Source: Clostridiaceae bacterium
GTDB taxonomy: Bacteria > Bacillota > Clostridia > Acetivibrionales > DUMB01
DNA: 64,000 bases
Direction: 5' to 3'
NCBI GenBank assembly: GCA_012840085.1
Contig: DUMB01000040.1
Coordinates: 1 to 64,000, forward strand
This document shows positions 55,992-64,000 of this stretch, in pieces. Every line of letters starts with the position of its first letter. Position 1 is the first letter of the stretch. Both the position numbers and the translations under genes were made by a program. The notes under the pieces were generated by a model. That model saw only the letters and a program-made list of their open reading frames with translations. It searched no databases and was not told where the DNA came from.

Positions 55992-57104
55992 CTACCTGTT
56001 CAATCCCAGTATAAGTTGGACTTCGCCTTTACCAATATTCATTCTCTTTGCTATTTCAGTATCGCTCAAACCTTCAGTGGCAAGCCTCAAAACCTCTCTG
56101 TGCTTGAAGCTTAAAGGCCTAGCACTTTGTTCAGCATTTTGTGCTACATTTGGTACCGCATTTTGTGCTGCATTTTGTGCTGCATTTTGTGCCTCATTTA
56201 GTGCCGCATTCTCTGTTGCACTTTGTGCTGTATGCTTTTTTGAATTCTTTATTATATCCCTGATCGTATAAATATTTTTTTCCTTATTATTTTTGTCCTG
56301 ATAGTTTTTATTATTTAAATCTAACCAGACAGCATCAAAACTGCTTTCATCGTTTTCGTTCTTTTTTATCTCCTCAAATTTTGCATTGTCTTTAGTTTTA
56401 TACGTCATACCTGCGTTGTTTATTAATTCTTTATACGTCATACCTGCTCTATTTACTAATTCATATTTTTTTTTATCTTTGCTATTGATCGTTTTATCTT
56501 CGGCTTTATAATCTACATAATGCTCTGCTTTAGCAACTACTTTTTTTTCTTCTTTTACACCGGGTTTGGTTTCTTTTTTATTTTCTAATTCATCTCTTAC
56601 ACCCGGCTTAATTTCTTTTATATTTCCTAATTCATCTCTTACACCAAGTTTGATTTCTTGTATATATCCTAATTCTTCATTTACACCAGTTTTAATTTCT
56701 CTTACGCTTTCCGATTCATCCTCTACTCTAATTTTTGCCTTATATTCTGTATTTTCACCGGCTTTTTCTTCTCTATTTGTTATTTTATTCTCTGCAATAT
56801 TTTCTTCGGCATTATTGTTTATATTTTTAGTGCTTGTGTCCTTGTTAACCTCACTCAGTTTACTTTTTATATACTTATTATTAGAATTAATCTGATTAAC
56901 TAAGTAATCAGAAAATCTATTCATTTCCAATATCATTTCTTCAGCTTCTTCAATTGTGTTCTTCAATTCTACATTTTTTTCTTCCATTTTGTTCATGTAG
57001 TTTTCTGATCTTCTCTTGTCATACAATATCCATATTAACGAAATAATAATAAGTGACAGCCCAATAAAAATGATGCTCAAAAAAAACTGGCTCAATGTTT
57101 TCAC
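55992..57104 (-). CDS. Repeat-rich membrane protein with C-terminal HTH (DUF6115-like)
   Basis: 370 aa. A membrane helix (about 7-28) is followed by a coiled coil (about 35-90), then a long, highly charged region and a C-terminal segment like response-regulator DNA-binding helices (SFKHREVLRLATEGLSDTEIAKRMNIGKGEVQLILGL). The middle has three sets of tandem repeats: 14-aa units (GVRDELGNIKEIKP), an 11-aa unit (AGMTYKELINN) and 4-aa NAAQ units. Clostridial relatives in this operon position are known as DUF6115. It takes the place of swrB downstream of the sigma-D gene in Bacillus; the relation is only by position. Confidence 0.7.
   Translation of the reverse strand: MKTLSQFFLSIIFIGLSLIIISLIWILYDKRRSENYMNKMEEKNVELKNTIEEAEEMILEMNRFSDYLVNQINSNNKYIKSKLSEVNKDTSTKNINNNAEENIAENKITNREEKAGENTEYKAKIRVEDESESVREIKTGVNEELGYIQEIKLGVRDELGNIKEIKPGVRDELENKKETKPGVKEEKKVVAKAEHYVDYKAEDKTINSKDKKKYELVNRAGMTYKELINNAGMTYKTKDNAKFEEIKKNENDESSFDAVWLDLNNKNYQDKNNKEKNIYTIRDIIKNSKKHTAQSATENAALNEAQNAAQNAAQNAVPNVAQNAEQSARPLSFKHREVLRLATEGLSDTEIAKRMNIGKGEVQLILGLNR
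56134..56235. repeat. 12-bp tandem repeats (NAAQ units)
   Basis: About eight in-frame 12-bp units close to GCATTTTGTGCT. The central three are nearly identical, which implies recent expansion or ongoing slippage. Confidence 0.8.
56402..56467. repeat. Two 33-bp tandem repeats
   Basis: Each encodes an 11-aa unit containing AGMTYKELI(N/V)N. In frame. Confidence 0.7.
56557..56705. repeat. Three and a half 42-bp tandem repeats
   Basis: Units begin exactly at 56557, 56599, 56641 and 56683 (partial), each opening with ACACC, and encode 14-aa segments like GVRDELGNIKEIKP. The frame is preserved. Confidence 0.85.
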
Positions 57105-57109
57105 CCTCT

Positions 57110-57445
57110 CTACAGCTTAATATCAATAGTTGATATTTGGCTGCTTTGCAAACTTCTTCTCATATATTGTCCATTATCGTTTTCATTGTTTTCTTTTTTG
57201 CTTTTTTCACCTTTTTGACGTCCATCATCCCGTCTTTTACCGTCTGATTGTTTTTCTCTTATCGCTATATTTTCTGCCTTATCTCTGGCATATACCTGCT
57301 TTAATACTTTCTCGGTATTATGCTGTGTCTGAATCGTTTGCTGCTGCTGTATTGCTGCATTCTTTTGCATTTCGGCTGAAGAAGTTTTTGATATTTCCAA
57401 AGTTCTAGGAACAGAAATTTGAAAGTCAATAGGTTTTATTGACAT
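57110..57445 (-). CDS. Small hydrophilic protein of the flagellar operon
   Basis: 111 aa from the ATG after AGAGAGG; a longer frame to 57484 has no good ribosome site. It opens SIKPIDFQISVPRTLEISK, then a Gln-rich helix (KNAAIQQQQTIQTQHNTEKVLKQV) and a basic, Lys/Glu-rich tail. No recognised domain. It lies between fapA and the HTH protein with gaps of 44 and 5 bases, so it is part of the operon. Confidence 0.65.
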   Translation of the reverse strand: MSIKPIDFQISVPRTLEISKTSSAEMQKNAAIQQQQTIQTQHNTEKVLKQVYARDKAENIAIREKQSDGKRRDDGRQKGEKSKKENNENDNGQYMRRSLQSSQISTIDIKL

Positions 57446-57489
57446 GTATATCACTACCTCTCTAAGGAATATTCCCTCTACCACTGCAA

Positions 57490-59115
57490 TTAATCTATAG
57501 GGCCTACTCTGATATCTGCTCCGTCTCTATAAAGTGTACAATATTGGAGATTTTCTCTGATACGCATTGAACTTGTGCCGATTGTAACTTTAACACCCGG
57601 ATAAATGTAATTGTACACTTTAATTTTCCCAAAGGAATCCTGCTGTAAAGCAACTTCAATTTCAGATAACTCTTCCTTTAAATCTACCAGCTTATTGGTG
57701 AGAAATATTTTCGTTCTTAGTGCTTTGTTCAACATATTTTCTTTATCTTCTGTCAGCATACCGGCAATTTGGAGCTTTTTCAACAGGTTTATTGCCTGGT
57801 CGGATTTTTTTAAATCATTCTCAACAGCTGAAATTTCATCTTTAACTTGCTTGTATTTTTCACGCAGTCTTGGATCTACACCCACTTCAATATCAGTGCT
57901 GGTAGCCATATAAGAACCTATAACCTTTGCCTCAATTTCCTTGCCAACCTTGCAGGTACCCCCGACCAAAAGACCCTTTCTTCCTGACAGCTCCAGTTTA
58001 TTTCCACATTTTACATTGCTGTGCATAATAGCTTCAGCTTTAATATCATTCCCAGCTTCAATATTACTGTTTTCAATGTATCTTGCAATTATATCGCCGC
58101 CGCATACGAGTATACCTTTTCCAAGTCCCTGCATACCTCTTCTCAAAACTATATCGCCACCGGCTTTTATTACAGCACCTTCTACAACACCCCACACTTC
58201 AACATTACCGCCGGCTTCTACAGTAAAACCTGAAAGCACATTCCCTTTGATAATTATATTTCCGATAAAAGTTATGTTACCGGTTGAATTGTCAACATCA
58301 GCATGAACTTCGTATGTTGCATATACATTAACTTTTTCATCGCTATATTCAACTTGTCCATCTATTGAAGCAATAAGTGATTGCCCGTCTTCATCAGGTT
58401 CCACATTTTTACCTCTTGGCAAAGAAGCCGGTTTGCCTGGCTTAGCAGGTATATCAGTTCCCAAAACCGTTTTTCCGGGTGTTCCGTTCTCAGGCGGGAT
58501 AAGTGTGCAGAGTTTCTGTCCTTTTCTTACATTCTCAACAATATTTAACTCTCTGAAATCGACACTTCCATCCGCAAGAATTCTAGGTTTAGCTTCCTTC
58601 TTTATATTAAAGTAAAACTCTACACTTCCGTTTTTTCCATCTACAGGAGGCACACCTTCAGCAACACATATCATCTTTCCATATACTGGATTAATCACAA
58701 TACTTTCGAGTACTAAATCGTTTATACCAAATATTACTCCGTTTTCTTTCAGAATATTTAATAGCTCATCCTTGGTAAGCATTCTACCGCCTTCAGGAGG
58801 TAGCAGTGCCAGAAATGCCTTCATTCTATCAGGTGCTATAAAGACCGAGGCCTGAGCATCTAATATCTCTTCCTGCTGAGGTTCTGCTATCTTGGCAGGT
58901 ACTTTGTTTGCCTTGGCAACACATTCGTTTACAATTTTTCTATCGTAGTTTTTTACTTTTTTCCTTTGCAGCTTGTTTAAAACTTCATCAACATCTACAG
59001 CTTTACCTTTCCCTTCAGGAGGATAAACTGTCAAATAAACACCATCATCAAAAAATCTGATCTCGAAAAAGCCATCGTTAACATTTCTTTCGCCTCTTAT
59101 GCCACCAGTAAACAT
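57490..59115 (-). CDS. FapA / DUF342 polymer-forming protein
   Basis: 541 aa from the ATG after GGAAAGGAGG; a frame up to 59169 is less likely. Residues 1-150 are an N-terminal domain with GGRMLTKDELLNIL. The FapA core has PPVDGKNGSVEFYF, PPENGTPGKTVLGTDIPAKPGK and DGQSLIASIDGQVEY. A right-handed beta-helix follows, built of repeats such as GNIIIKGNVLSGFTVEAGGNVEVWGVVEGAVIKAGGDI. A coiled coil (about 420-490) and a small C-terminal beta domain end it. Such proteins follow the sigma-28 gene in many Clostridia; a scaffolding role is presumed. Confidence 0.88.
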   Translation of the reverse strand: MFTGGIRGERNVNDGFFEIRFFDDGVYLTVYPPEGKGKAVDVDEVLNKLQRKKVKNYDRKIVNECVAKANKVPAKIAEPQQEEILDAQASVFIAPDRMKAFLALLPPEGGRMLTKDELLNILKENGVIFGINDLVLESIVINPVYGKMICVAEGVPPVDGKNGSVEFYFNIKKEAKPRILADGSVDFRELNIVENVRKGQKLCTLIPPENGTPGKTVLGTDIPAKPGKPASLPRGKNVEPDEDGQSLIASIDGQVEYSDEKVNVYATYEVHADVDNSTGNITFIGNIIIKGNVLSGFTVEAGGNVEVWGVVEGAVIKAGGDIVLRRGMQGLGKGILVCGGDIIARYIENSNIEAGNDIKAEAIMHSNVKCGNKLELSGRKGLLVGGTCKVGKEIEAKVIGSYMATSTDIEVGVDPRLREKYKQVKDEISAVENDLKKSDQAINLLKKLQIAGMLTEDKENMLNKALRTKIFLTNKLVDLKEELSEIEVALQQDSFGKIKVYNYIYPGVKVTIGTSSMRIRENLQYCTLYRDGADIRVGPID

Positions 59116-59165
59116 TTTGACCTCCTTTCCCAGCATAATATCAATCTGATAATCCCAGCATAGTA

Positions 59166-59939
59166 TCAATCTGACAAAAGTGTTTTGTGACGAGCCAGTT
59201 TTCCCCTTAAGCGAAGTATGGCTTTTGTATGAAGCTGAGAAATCCTTGATTCAGATACTGACATTATTGCACTTATTTCTTTCAGTGTTAACTCATTAAA
59301 ATAGTATAAAGAAATAACCATTTTTTCTTTCTCAGGAAGTTTATCAATTGCGTCAGCAAGTATTTCTTTTATCTCTTCCACTTCAATGTGCATTTCAGGA
59401 TCGTCATCTTTGCTTCCGTTTGTTACAGTGATGCCGGTTTCATTATTTTGCTCAAAAATTTCTTCAAGGGATGTCATGGAACCAATACTTACATCATTAA
59501 GAAGTTTGTGAAATTCCCTTATAGAAATCCCAAGTCTTTCGGCTACTTCATCATCATTTGCCGACCGGCCCAATTCATTCTCAAGTTCATTATATACCTT
59601 CTCAAGTTCCTTGTGCTTTTGCCTTAATGACCTTGGAATCCAATCCATTTCTCTTATGCTATCTATAATAGCTCCCCTTATCCTGAGAGAAGCATAAGTT
59701 TCAAATTTTACGCCTTTTCTTATATCAAATTTGTCAATTGCATCAATAAGTCCGAACACGCCAAATCCAACTAAATCATCATACTCAACATTAGTTCCGA
59801 AATATATATTAAGTCTCCCTGCAACATACTTAACCAGATGAACATATTGTAGTATCAATTTTTCTCTTAAAGCAGGATTTTTTGTTTCACTATATTGCTT
59901 CCAAATATCCCTCTGCTTATCATTAGATGACATTTGCAT
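59166..59939 (-). CDS. fliA: Flagellar/motility sigma factor (sigma-28, FliA/WhiG/SigD)
   Basis: 257 aa. Sigma-70 region 2 (YVAGRLNIYFGTNVEYDDLVGFGVFGLIDAIDKFD), region 3 (LRGAIIDSIREMDWIPRSLRQKHKE) and region 4 (LPEKEKMVISLYYFNELTLKEISAIMSVSESRISQLHTKAI) are all present. This spacing is typical of the FliA/WhiG group. It directs late flagellar and chemotaxis gene transcription. The GGGGG ribosome site is very close to the first ATG, so translation may start at the ATG two codons later (59933). Confidence 0.95.
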   Translation of the reverse strand: MQMSSNDKQRDIWKQYSETKNPALREKLILQYVHLVKYVAGRLNIYFGTNVEYDDLVGFGVFGLIDAIDKFDIRKGVKFETYASLRIRGAIIDSIREMDWIPRSLRQKHKELEKVYNELENELGRSANDDEVAERLGISIREFHKLLNDVSIGSMTSLEEIFEQNNETGITVTNGSKDDDPEMHIEVEEIKEILADAIDKLPEKEKMVISLYYFNELTLKEISAIMSVSESRISQLHTKAILRLRGKLARHKTLLSD

Positions 59940-60063
59940 CCCCCATCATCTAAATTTATCTTATGTTACTAATATGATTTTCCAATTATTTTAACTTTTA
60001 TATTCTTACCTTACTTTTATACTTCTGCTAATATACTTTTTACTCTTATACTTTTTATACTTA

Positions 60064-60447
60064 TTACTCAGTTTTTAAATATGCATTTTTGATAACCTTA
60101 CTCGCATTAAGAGGCGTAAATTCGTCAGCATCATTCGCCTTTTTATTGAACTTAGAATCTGTCAACTTATCTGTCTCATTATCTGTAGTGCTTTCACTTT
60201 TTCCTAATTCTTCTTCAGCTTTCTTTTGGCTTTCCAATTTTTCTTGTTCTATTTTCTCATCAACTTGCTTTTTAATTTCAAGAATTAAATTTCTTACAAT
60301 TAGTCCTATTATATAAAAAACCGTCAAACTTATTATCATTTTTATAAATGTGTCCCTGGTACTTGCACCTGAGACATAACAAACCAGTCCTATTATAATT
60401 GTAACAGAAGAAGTTAAAATAAACGGTAACCTCTGGATGTAACCCAT
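60064..60447 (-). CDS. Small two-helix membrane protein between cheD and fliA
   Basis: 127 aa, ribosome site AGAGGTG. Two membrane helices (about 10-28 and 35-54) are followed by a charged coiled coil and a polar tail. I do not recognise a family. The position between cheD and the sigma-28 gene suggests a flagellar or envelope role. Confidence 0.7.
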   Translation of the reverse strand: MGYIQRLPFILTSSVTIIIGLVCYVSGASTRDTFIKMIISLTVFYIIGLIVRNLILEIKKQVDEKIEQEKLESQKKAEEELGKSESTTDNETDKLTDSKFNKKANDADEFTPLNASKVIKNAYLKTE

Positions 60448-60461
60448 AATGCACCTCTAAG

Positions 60462-60947
60462 CTATATTATTTTTACTCCATGGCCAATCGTCTTTACAAG
60501 CAGACTTCCATCACTGGAGTAAAGTTCTATAGTTCTTCCATAATTGCCGCCGGTATCCTCAGCAATAATAGGTATCTTTAGTTCTTCCAGCTTTTCTTTT
60601 GTAGAAATTACATTTCTTGTACCTATCCTCATCATTTCAGATGAATCTTCAAATGAAAACATCTGAGCTCCTCCGGCGATTTTCGCAATCAAATGTCTTC
60701 TGTTTGCTCCCAGCGCTACCATATCCTCTACCAATTTTTCTATTGCTGTATCCGCAAACTTTGCAACATTTGATTTATTCCTTGATTGAGCACTTGATGG
60801 AAGCATAATATGCGCTAACCCAACTACCTTGCTATATGTATCATAAAGTGCTATTCCGACACACGAACCCAATCCTAGAGTTGTCAGTATGCACGGATGT
60901 CTGGAGCTTCTCAAATCTGCCATACCAACTCGAATTATATTGTCCAT
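60462..60947 (-). CDS. cheD: Chemoreceptor glutamine deamidase CheD
   Basis: 161 aa. The catalytic Cys29 is in LGLGSCVGIALYD and His46 in GLAHIMLP. The middle has KIAGGAQMF. CheD converts specific Gln residues of methyl-accepting receptors to Glu and also stimulates CheC. Its ATG overlaps the cheC stop codon, so the partner proteins are translationally coupled. Confidence 0.95.
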   Translation of the reverse strand: MDNIIRVGMADLRSSRHPCILTTLGLGSCVGIALYDTYSKVVGLAHIMLPSSAQSRNKSNVAKFADTAIEKLVEDMVALGANRRHLIAKIAGGAQMFSFEDSSEMMRIGTRNVISTKEKLEELKIPIIAEDTGGNYGRTIELYSSDGSLLVKTIGHGVKII

Positions 60948-61567
60948 TAACCCAGTACCCCTAATGCTCTTAACATAATTTCATAGGACTCGATATCCGG
61001 AATGAGAAAAAAATCTCCTATAACCCTGTTAGAACCTTCTTTAAATTCAGTTTCAATATAAAGCACATTATCTCCAATCTTTCCAAATTCAATAGCAGGT
61101 ACGCTTATAATTGCCCCTGCCATATCAATTGCCAAATTAGGTACAGAAGGTTTAATATCAAGTCCTGTTAATCCAGATAATGCGGATATGTATGATCCTG
61201 TAAGTATATTACCGATTTCTTTTAAAGCAGATATCTCTATTTCGTTAAAATCATCCTTACTCTCCAACGGCTTTCCAAGGAGCATATTAACCAGAATATG
61301 GGCAGCATCAATTTGTAGAATGAAGAGTATGTTCCCCTTAATATTGCCATAAACCTTTAATAGAATTCCGACAACAATCATTTCTGCTCCACCAAGAATA
61401 TCACTTACATCCTTGAATTCAACAATTCTTACTTTGGGAACTTCCATATCAACTTTTCTGCCCAACATTTTCGCCAATGCCGTTGCCGCATTTCCCGCAC
61501 CTATATTTCCGATTTCCTTAAGCACGTCAATGTGCATATTATTTAAATCATTAATATCAAAAAACAT
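60947..61567 (-). CDS. cheC: CheY-P phosphatase CheC
   Basis: 206 aa. Two copies of the phosphatase motif are present: LKEIGNIGAGNAATAL (about 15-30) and LKEIGNILTGSYISAL (about 113-128). In the second the usual Asn is replaced by Ser or lies offset, so the first site may do most of the work. CheC removes phosphate from CheY-P during adaptation and binds CheD. Confidence 0.95.
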   Translation of the reverse strand: MFFDINDLNNMHIDVLKEIGNIGAGNAATALAKMLGRKVDMEVPKVRIVEFKDVSDILGGAEMIVVGILLKVYGNIKGNILFILQIDAAHILVNMLLGKPLESKDDFNEIEISALKEIGNILTGSYISALSGLTGLDIKPSVPNLAIDMAGAIISVPAIEFGKIGDNVLYIETEFKEGSNRVIGDFFLIPDIESYEIMLRALGVLG

Positions 61568-61584
61568 ATCTATGCTCCTAATTC

Positions 61585-62037
61585 CTACGCTACATTAATA
61601 TCAATTAATTTTTCAATGTTAAGAATTGTAACTATTTTGTCGTTCATTTTTCCTACACCGTATATGTAGTCCATCATAACGTCATTGGTATAGTTTGTAA
61701 TATTTTCTATAGCATCGTTGGTAAGTCTTACAACTTCTGCGACTGCATCGACAATAATTCCAATAACTATTTCATCTGTTTTTAAAACTATTATTCTTGT
61801 TTCTTCAGTATCTTCAATCTCCGGAAGCCTGAATCTTTTTCTTATATTCATTACGGGAATAATTTCGCCCCTTAAATTTATCACGCCTTTGATGAAATCA
61901 GGAGTCTTGGGTATCCTTGCTATGTTCATATTCTTCTCAATAATTGTAACTACCCTTTGTATATCAACACCATATTCCTGATCACCAATTTTGAAAACCA
62001 AAAATTGTCTTACATCCGTACTTTTTTCTGCAGCCAT
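61585..62037 (-). CDS. cheW: Chemotaxis coupling protein CheW
   Basis: 150 aa, a single CheW domain (FKIGDQEYGVDIQRVVTIIEK; INLRGEIIPVMNIRKRF; IIVDAVAEVVRL). It bridges receptors and the kinase CheA. Ribosome site AGGGAGG. Confidence 0.95.
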   Translation of the reverse strand: MAAEKSTDVRQFLVFKIGDQEYGVDIQRVVTIIEKNMNIARIPKTPDFIKGVINLRGEIIPVMNIRKRFRLPEIEDTEETRIIVLKTDEIVIGIIVDAVAEVVRLTNDAIENITNYTNDVMMDYIYGVGKMNDKIVTILNIEKLIDINVA

Positions 62038-62054
62038 ATCTTCTATCCTCCCTT

Positions 62055-64000
62055 CTAAACAATGGAATTAACATCAAGTATTAATGCAACATTTCCATCT
62101 CCAAGTATAGTTGCACTGGTAATAATCTTGATACCTGAAAGAAGTTTTCCAAGTGGCTTTTGAACGATCTCCTGCTGTCCGATAATTCCGTCAACCAAAA
62201 GTCCTGACAGCTTATCGCCTTTCTTCACTATAACAATTGTAAGCTTCTTTTCAACCTTTTCTTCCTTCGGTACATCCAGTACCTTATCCAGCCTTATGAT
62301 TGGTATAACGTTATTTCTTAATAATATCACTTCCTGATTTTGAACCTTTTTGATTTCATCAGGAGAAATTTTAATAATCTGATTAATCGAACTGAGCTGT
62401 ATTGCATATTTCTCTTCTCCCACCACAACAAGCAATGCTTGTATTATGGCAAGGGTAAGAGGAAGTCTGATAATGAACTTGCTTCCTTTGCCCTCTTCTG
62501 TTTCTACGTCCACAATGCCGCCCAAAGATTCTATTTTATGCTTTACAACATCAAGCCCGACTCCCCTGCCGGATATATCAGTAATTTTGTCAGCAGTACT
62601 GAAGCTTGGTCTGAAAAGATAATCAATAACATCTTTTTTCGAAAGATTGCCTACAAGTTCCTTGCTAACAAGGCCTTTTTCAATAATCTTGCTCTTAACT
62701 TTATTAATATTTATACCTTGACCGTCATCATCACATTCAATAACAACGTCACTGCCATCCTGATAAGCACGCAGGAATATTTGTCCTGCATCGGGCTTGC
62801 CCAGTCTTCGTCTTTCCTCAACCGGTTCAATGCCATGATCAATTGAATTTCTCAACAGGTGTATCAAGGGCTCACCTATTTCATCAATGACTGTTCTGTC
62901 CAGCTCCGTTTCTTCTCCTGACATAACAAGGTTTACTTCTTTCCCCAGCTCTTTTGATATGTCCCTTACCATTCTGGGGAATCTGTTAAATACCGTTTCA
63001 ATAGGTACCATTCTTACCTTCATCACAGCATCGTGAAGGCTGGTTGTAATTCTTTCAAGATACTCTATGGTTTCAGTAAAAGCCTGTGATTTTTCCCCTA
63101 CAGCTAACCCTTCAAGTCTTGTTTTTTGGATAATCAGTTCGCTAACCAGATTAAGCAATACATCAAGTCTGTTTATGTCAACTCTGACTGTCTTCCCTGT
63201 TTTTGCTTTCTTGTTTGTTATGGCATGCTCATCAGAAACATTTGCAATTTCGCTTTCAAATTCACTGGCAGTATCAGTGTTTTGCTGGGAAGACAAACCA
63301 ACAGTATTATCTGATCTTACATGCAGGGGTGTAGATTCCATTTCCTTTATGATAACATTCCTTACCTCAGAAATAGAATTAATCTCATTAATGAATAACT
63401 GTTTGTCTTCTTTGCTCACAACAACAACGGTAAAATTAAAATCAAAATTCTCATCCTCTATATCTTCAACTTTGGGAACAGATTTTATTATATCTCCATA
63501 TCTTTCTAATAACTGGAATATAATAAATGCTCTTGCAGACTTAAGTACACATCCGCTGTCAAGAACGACAGTGATTTGATATACATTTAATCCCATCTCA
63601 TAAGCTTTATTAATTGCGTTTCTATCATATTGATTGAGTTCTATGGTTGGTGAAACAATCTCCTCTGCTTGTCCGCCTTCAGAAGATGTTTCTTCATGTC
63701 TACCAGCATTATTACGCATTTTATTATTTATTTCACCAAGTAAATCTATTAAATGACTATAATCGTTGTTTCCTTCGTTCCCGGTATCTGCAATACTGTT
63801 AACATAACTCTCCAAGGCGTCAAGGCAATTAAAAAGTATATCCATTAATTCAGAATTCACAGTAAATTCTTTATTTCTGAGTGATTGAAGAACATTTTCC
63901 ATATCATGTGTAAGTGTAGACATTTTATTGAATCCCATTGTAGCAGACATACCTTTTAAAGTGTGTGCTACTCTGAATATTTCATTTATTACGTCCAGAT
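62055..64000 (-). CDS. cheA: Chemotaxis histidine kinase CheA (5' end outside window)
   Basis: At least 648 codons; the frame stays open to the window edge, and codons up to position 63999 read LDVINEIFRVAHTLKG, so the phosphorylated His of the Hpt domain is inside (about 63963-63965). After Hpt come a P2 CheY-binding domain with YQITVVLDSGCVLKSARA, the dimerisation helices, the ATPase domain (N box RNSIDHGIE, G1 CDDDGQGI, G2 DISGRGVGLDVV) and the CheW-like C-terminus. CheA phosphorylates CheY and CheB in response to receptors. Confidence 0.97.
   Translation of the reverse strand, partial: LDVINEIFRVAHTLKGMSATMGFNKMSTLTHDMENVLQSLRNKEFTVNSELMDILFNCLDALESYVNSIADTGNEGNNDYSHLIDLLGEINNKMRNNAGRHEETSSEGGQAEEIVSPTIELNQYDRNAINKAYEMGLNVYQITVVLDSGCVLKSARAFIIFQLLERYGDIIKSVPKVEDIEDENFDFNFTVVVVSKEDKQLFINEINSISEVRNVIIKEMESTPLHVRSDNTVGLSSQQNTDTASEFESEIANVSDEHAITNKKAKTGKTVRVDINRLDVLLNLVSELIIQKTRLEGLAVGEKSQAFTETIEYLERITTSLHDAVMKVRMVPIETVFNRFPRMVRDISKELGKEVNLVMSGEETELDRTVIDEIGEPLIHLLRNSIDHGIEPVEERRRLGKPDAGQIFLRAYQDGSDVVIECDDDGQGININKVKSKIIEKGLVSKELVGNLSKKDVIDYLFRPSFSTADKITDISGRGVGLDVVKHKIESLGGIVDVETEEGKGSKFIIRLPLTLAIIQALLVVVGEEKYAIQLSSINQIIKISPDEIKKVQNQEVILLRNNVIPIIRLDKVLDVPKEEKVEKKLTIVIVKKGDKLSGLLVDGIIGQQEIVQKPLGKLLSGIKIITSATILGDGNVALILDVNSIV

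Noticed and set aside
62340-62846. 168-aa plus-strand reading frame inside cheA
   Set aside because: Antisense shadow of a strongly conserved gene; composition is Phe/Asn-rich and unlike a protein.

Overview
The window (64 kb, low GC, almost all genes on the minus strand) looks like the chromosome of a motile, anaerobic, saccharolytic member of the Clostridia. The evidence is AGGAGG-type ribosome sites, AT-rich spacers, a CheC/CheD/sigma-28 chemotaxis operon of the Bacillus/Clostridium type, lipoprotein-based ABC sugar uptake and many glycoside hydrolases. I cannot name the species.

Region 1 (about 0.6-29 kb) is a carbohydrate locus. Two secreted GH31 enzymes (1284 and 1091 aa) match in size, signal peptides and CBM35 layout the 6-alpha-glucosyltransferase (CtsZ) and 3-alpha-isomaltosyltransferase (CtsY) that turn starch or maltodextrin into the cyclic tetrasaccharide cycloalternan (cyclobis-(1-6)-alpha-nigerosyl). 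Upstream in the same direction lie a Gfo/Idh/MocA oxidoreductase, a third, cytoplasmic GH31 carrying an extra N-terminal (alpha/alpha)-helical domain, a GH65 phosphorylase, another (alpha/alpha)6 hydrolase-like protein, a sugar ABC importer without its own ATPase, and a LacI-type repressor. The simplest reading is: make the ring outside, import it, open it inside, then hydrolyse or phosphorolyse the pieces. Three sites sharing GTTAAACGNNWAAC look like the repressor's operators. One lies in front of a truncated GH13 oligo-1,6-glucosidase, so the step that would hydrolyse isomaltose appears broken here. A three-gene ABC-2 exporter and an AraC regulator, with a decayed duplicate of its own 5' region, close the locus. 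A pseudogene (TPR, CHB_HEX_C, DUF5050) sits beyond ctsZ.

Region 2 (29-30 kb) holds a DUF4177 protein and a small membrane peptide whose ribosome site is buried in a 5' stem and whose 3' end faces a convergent promoter. This is a candidate type I toxin-antitoxin pair.

Region 3 (30-45.6 kb) is an eight-gene operon: a membrane protein with a GATase-like fold, an ABC-2 ATPase and permease, a coiled-coil Gln/Gly/Ser-rich protein, a MoxR ATPase, a DUF58 protein and two VWA membrane proteins. A lipoprotein gene lies upstream.

Region 4 (45.8-55 kb) is a mixed stretch: a MATE pump, a GH3 beta-glucosidase, AzlCD, a GNAT acetyltransferase, a REP-associated tyrosine transposase (RAYT), a DUF3298-type protein and tRNA-Leu(CAA). 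Its spacers carry copies of a short REP-like motif (core GGGACATTTCTCTCC and its complement), inverted around the RAYT gene and touching several stop codons.

Region 5 (55.2-64 kb) is the distal part of a flagellar/chemotaxis operon: cheA (cut by the window edge), cheW, cheC, cheD, a small membrane protein, the sigma-28 gene, a FapA/DUF342 gene, a small protein, a repeat-rich protein with a C-terminal HTH, and an MltG-like membrane protein.
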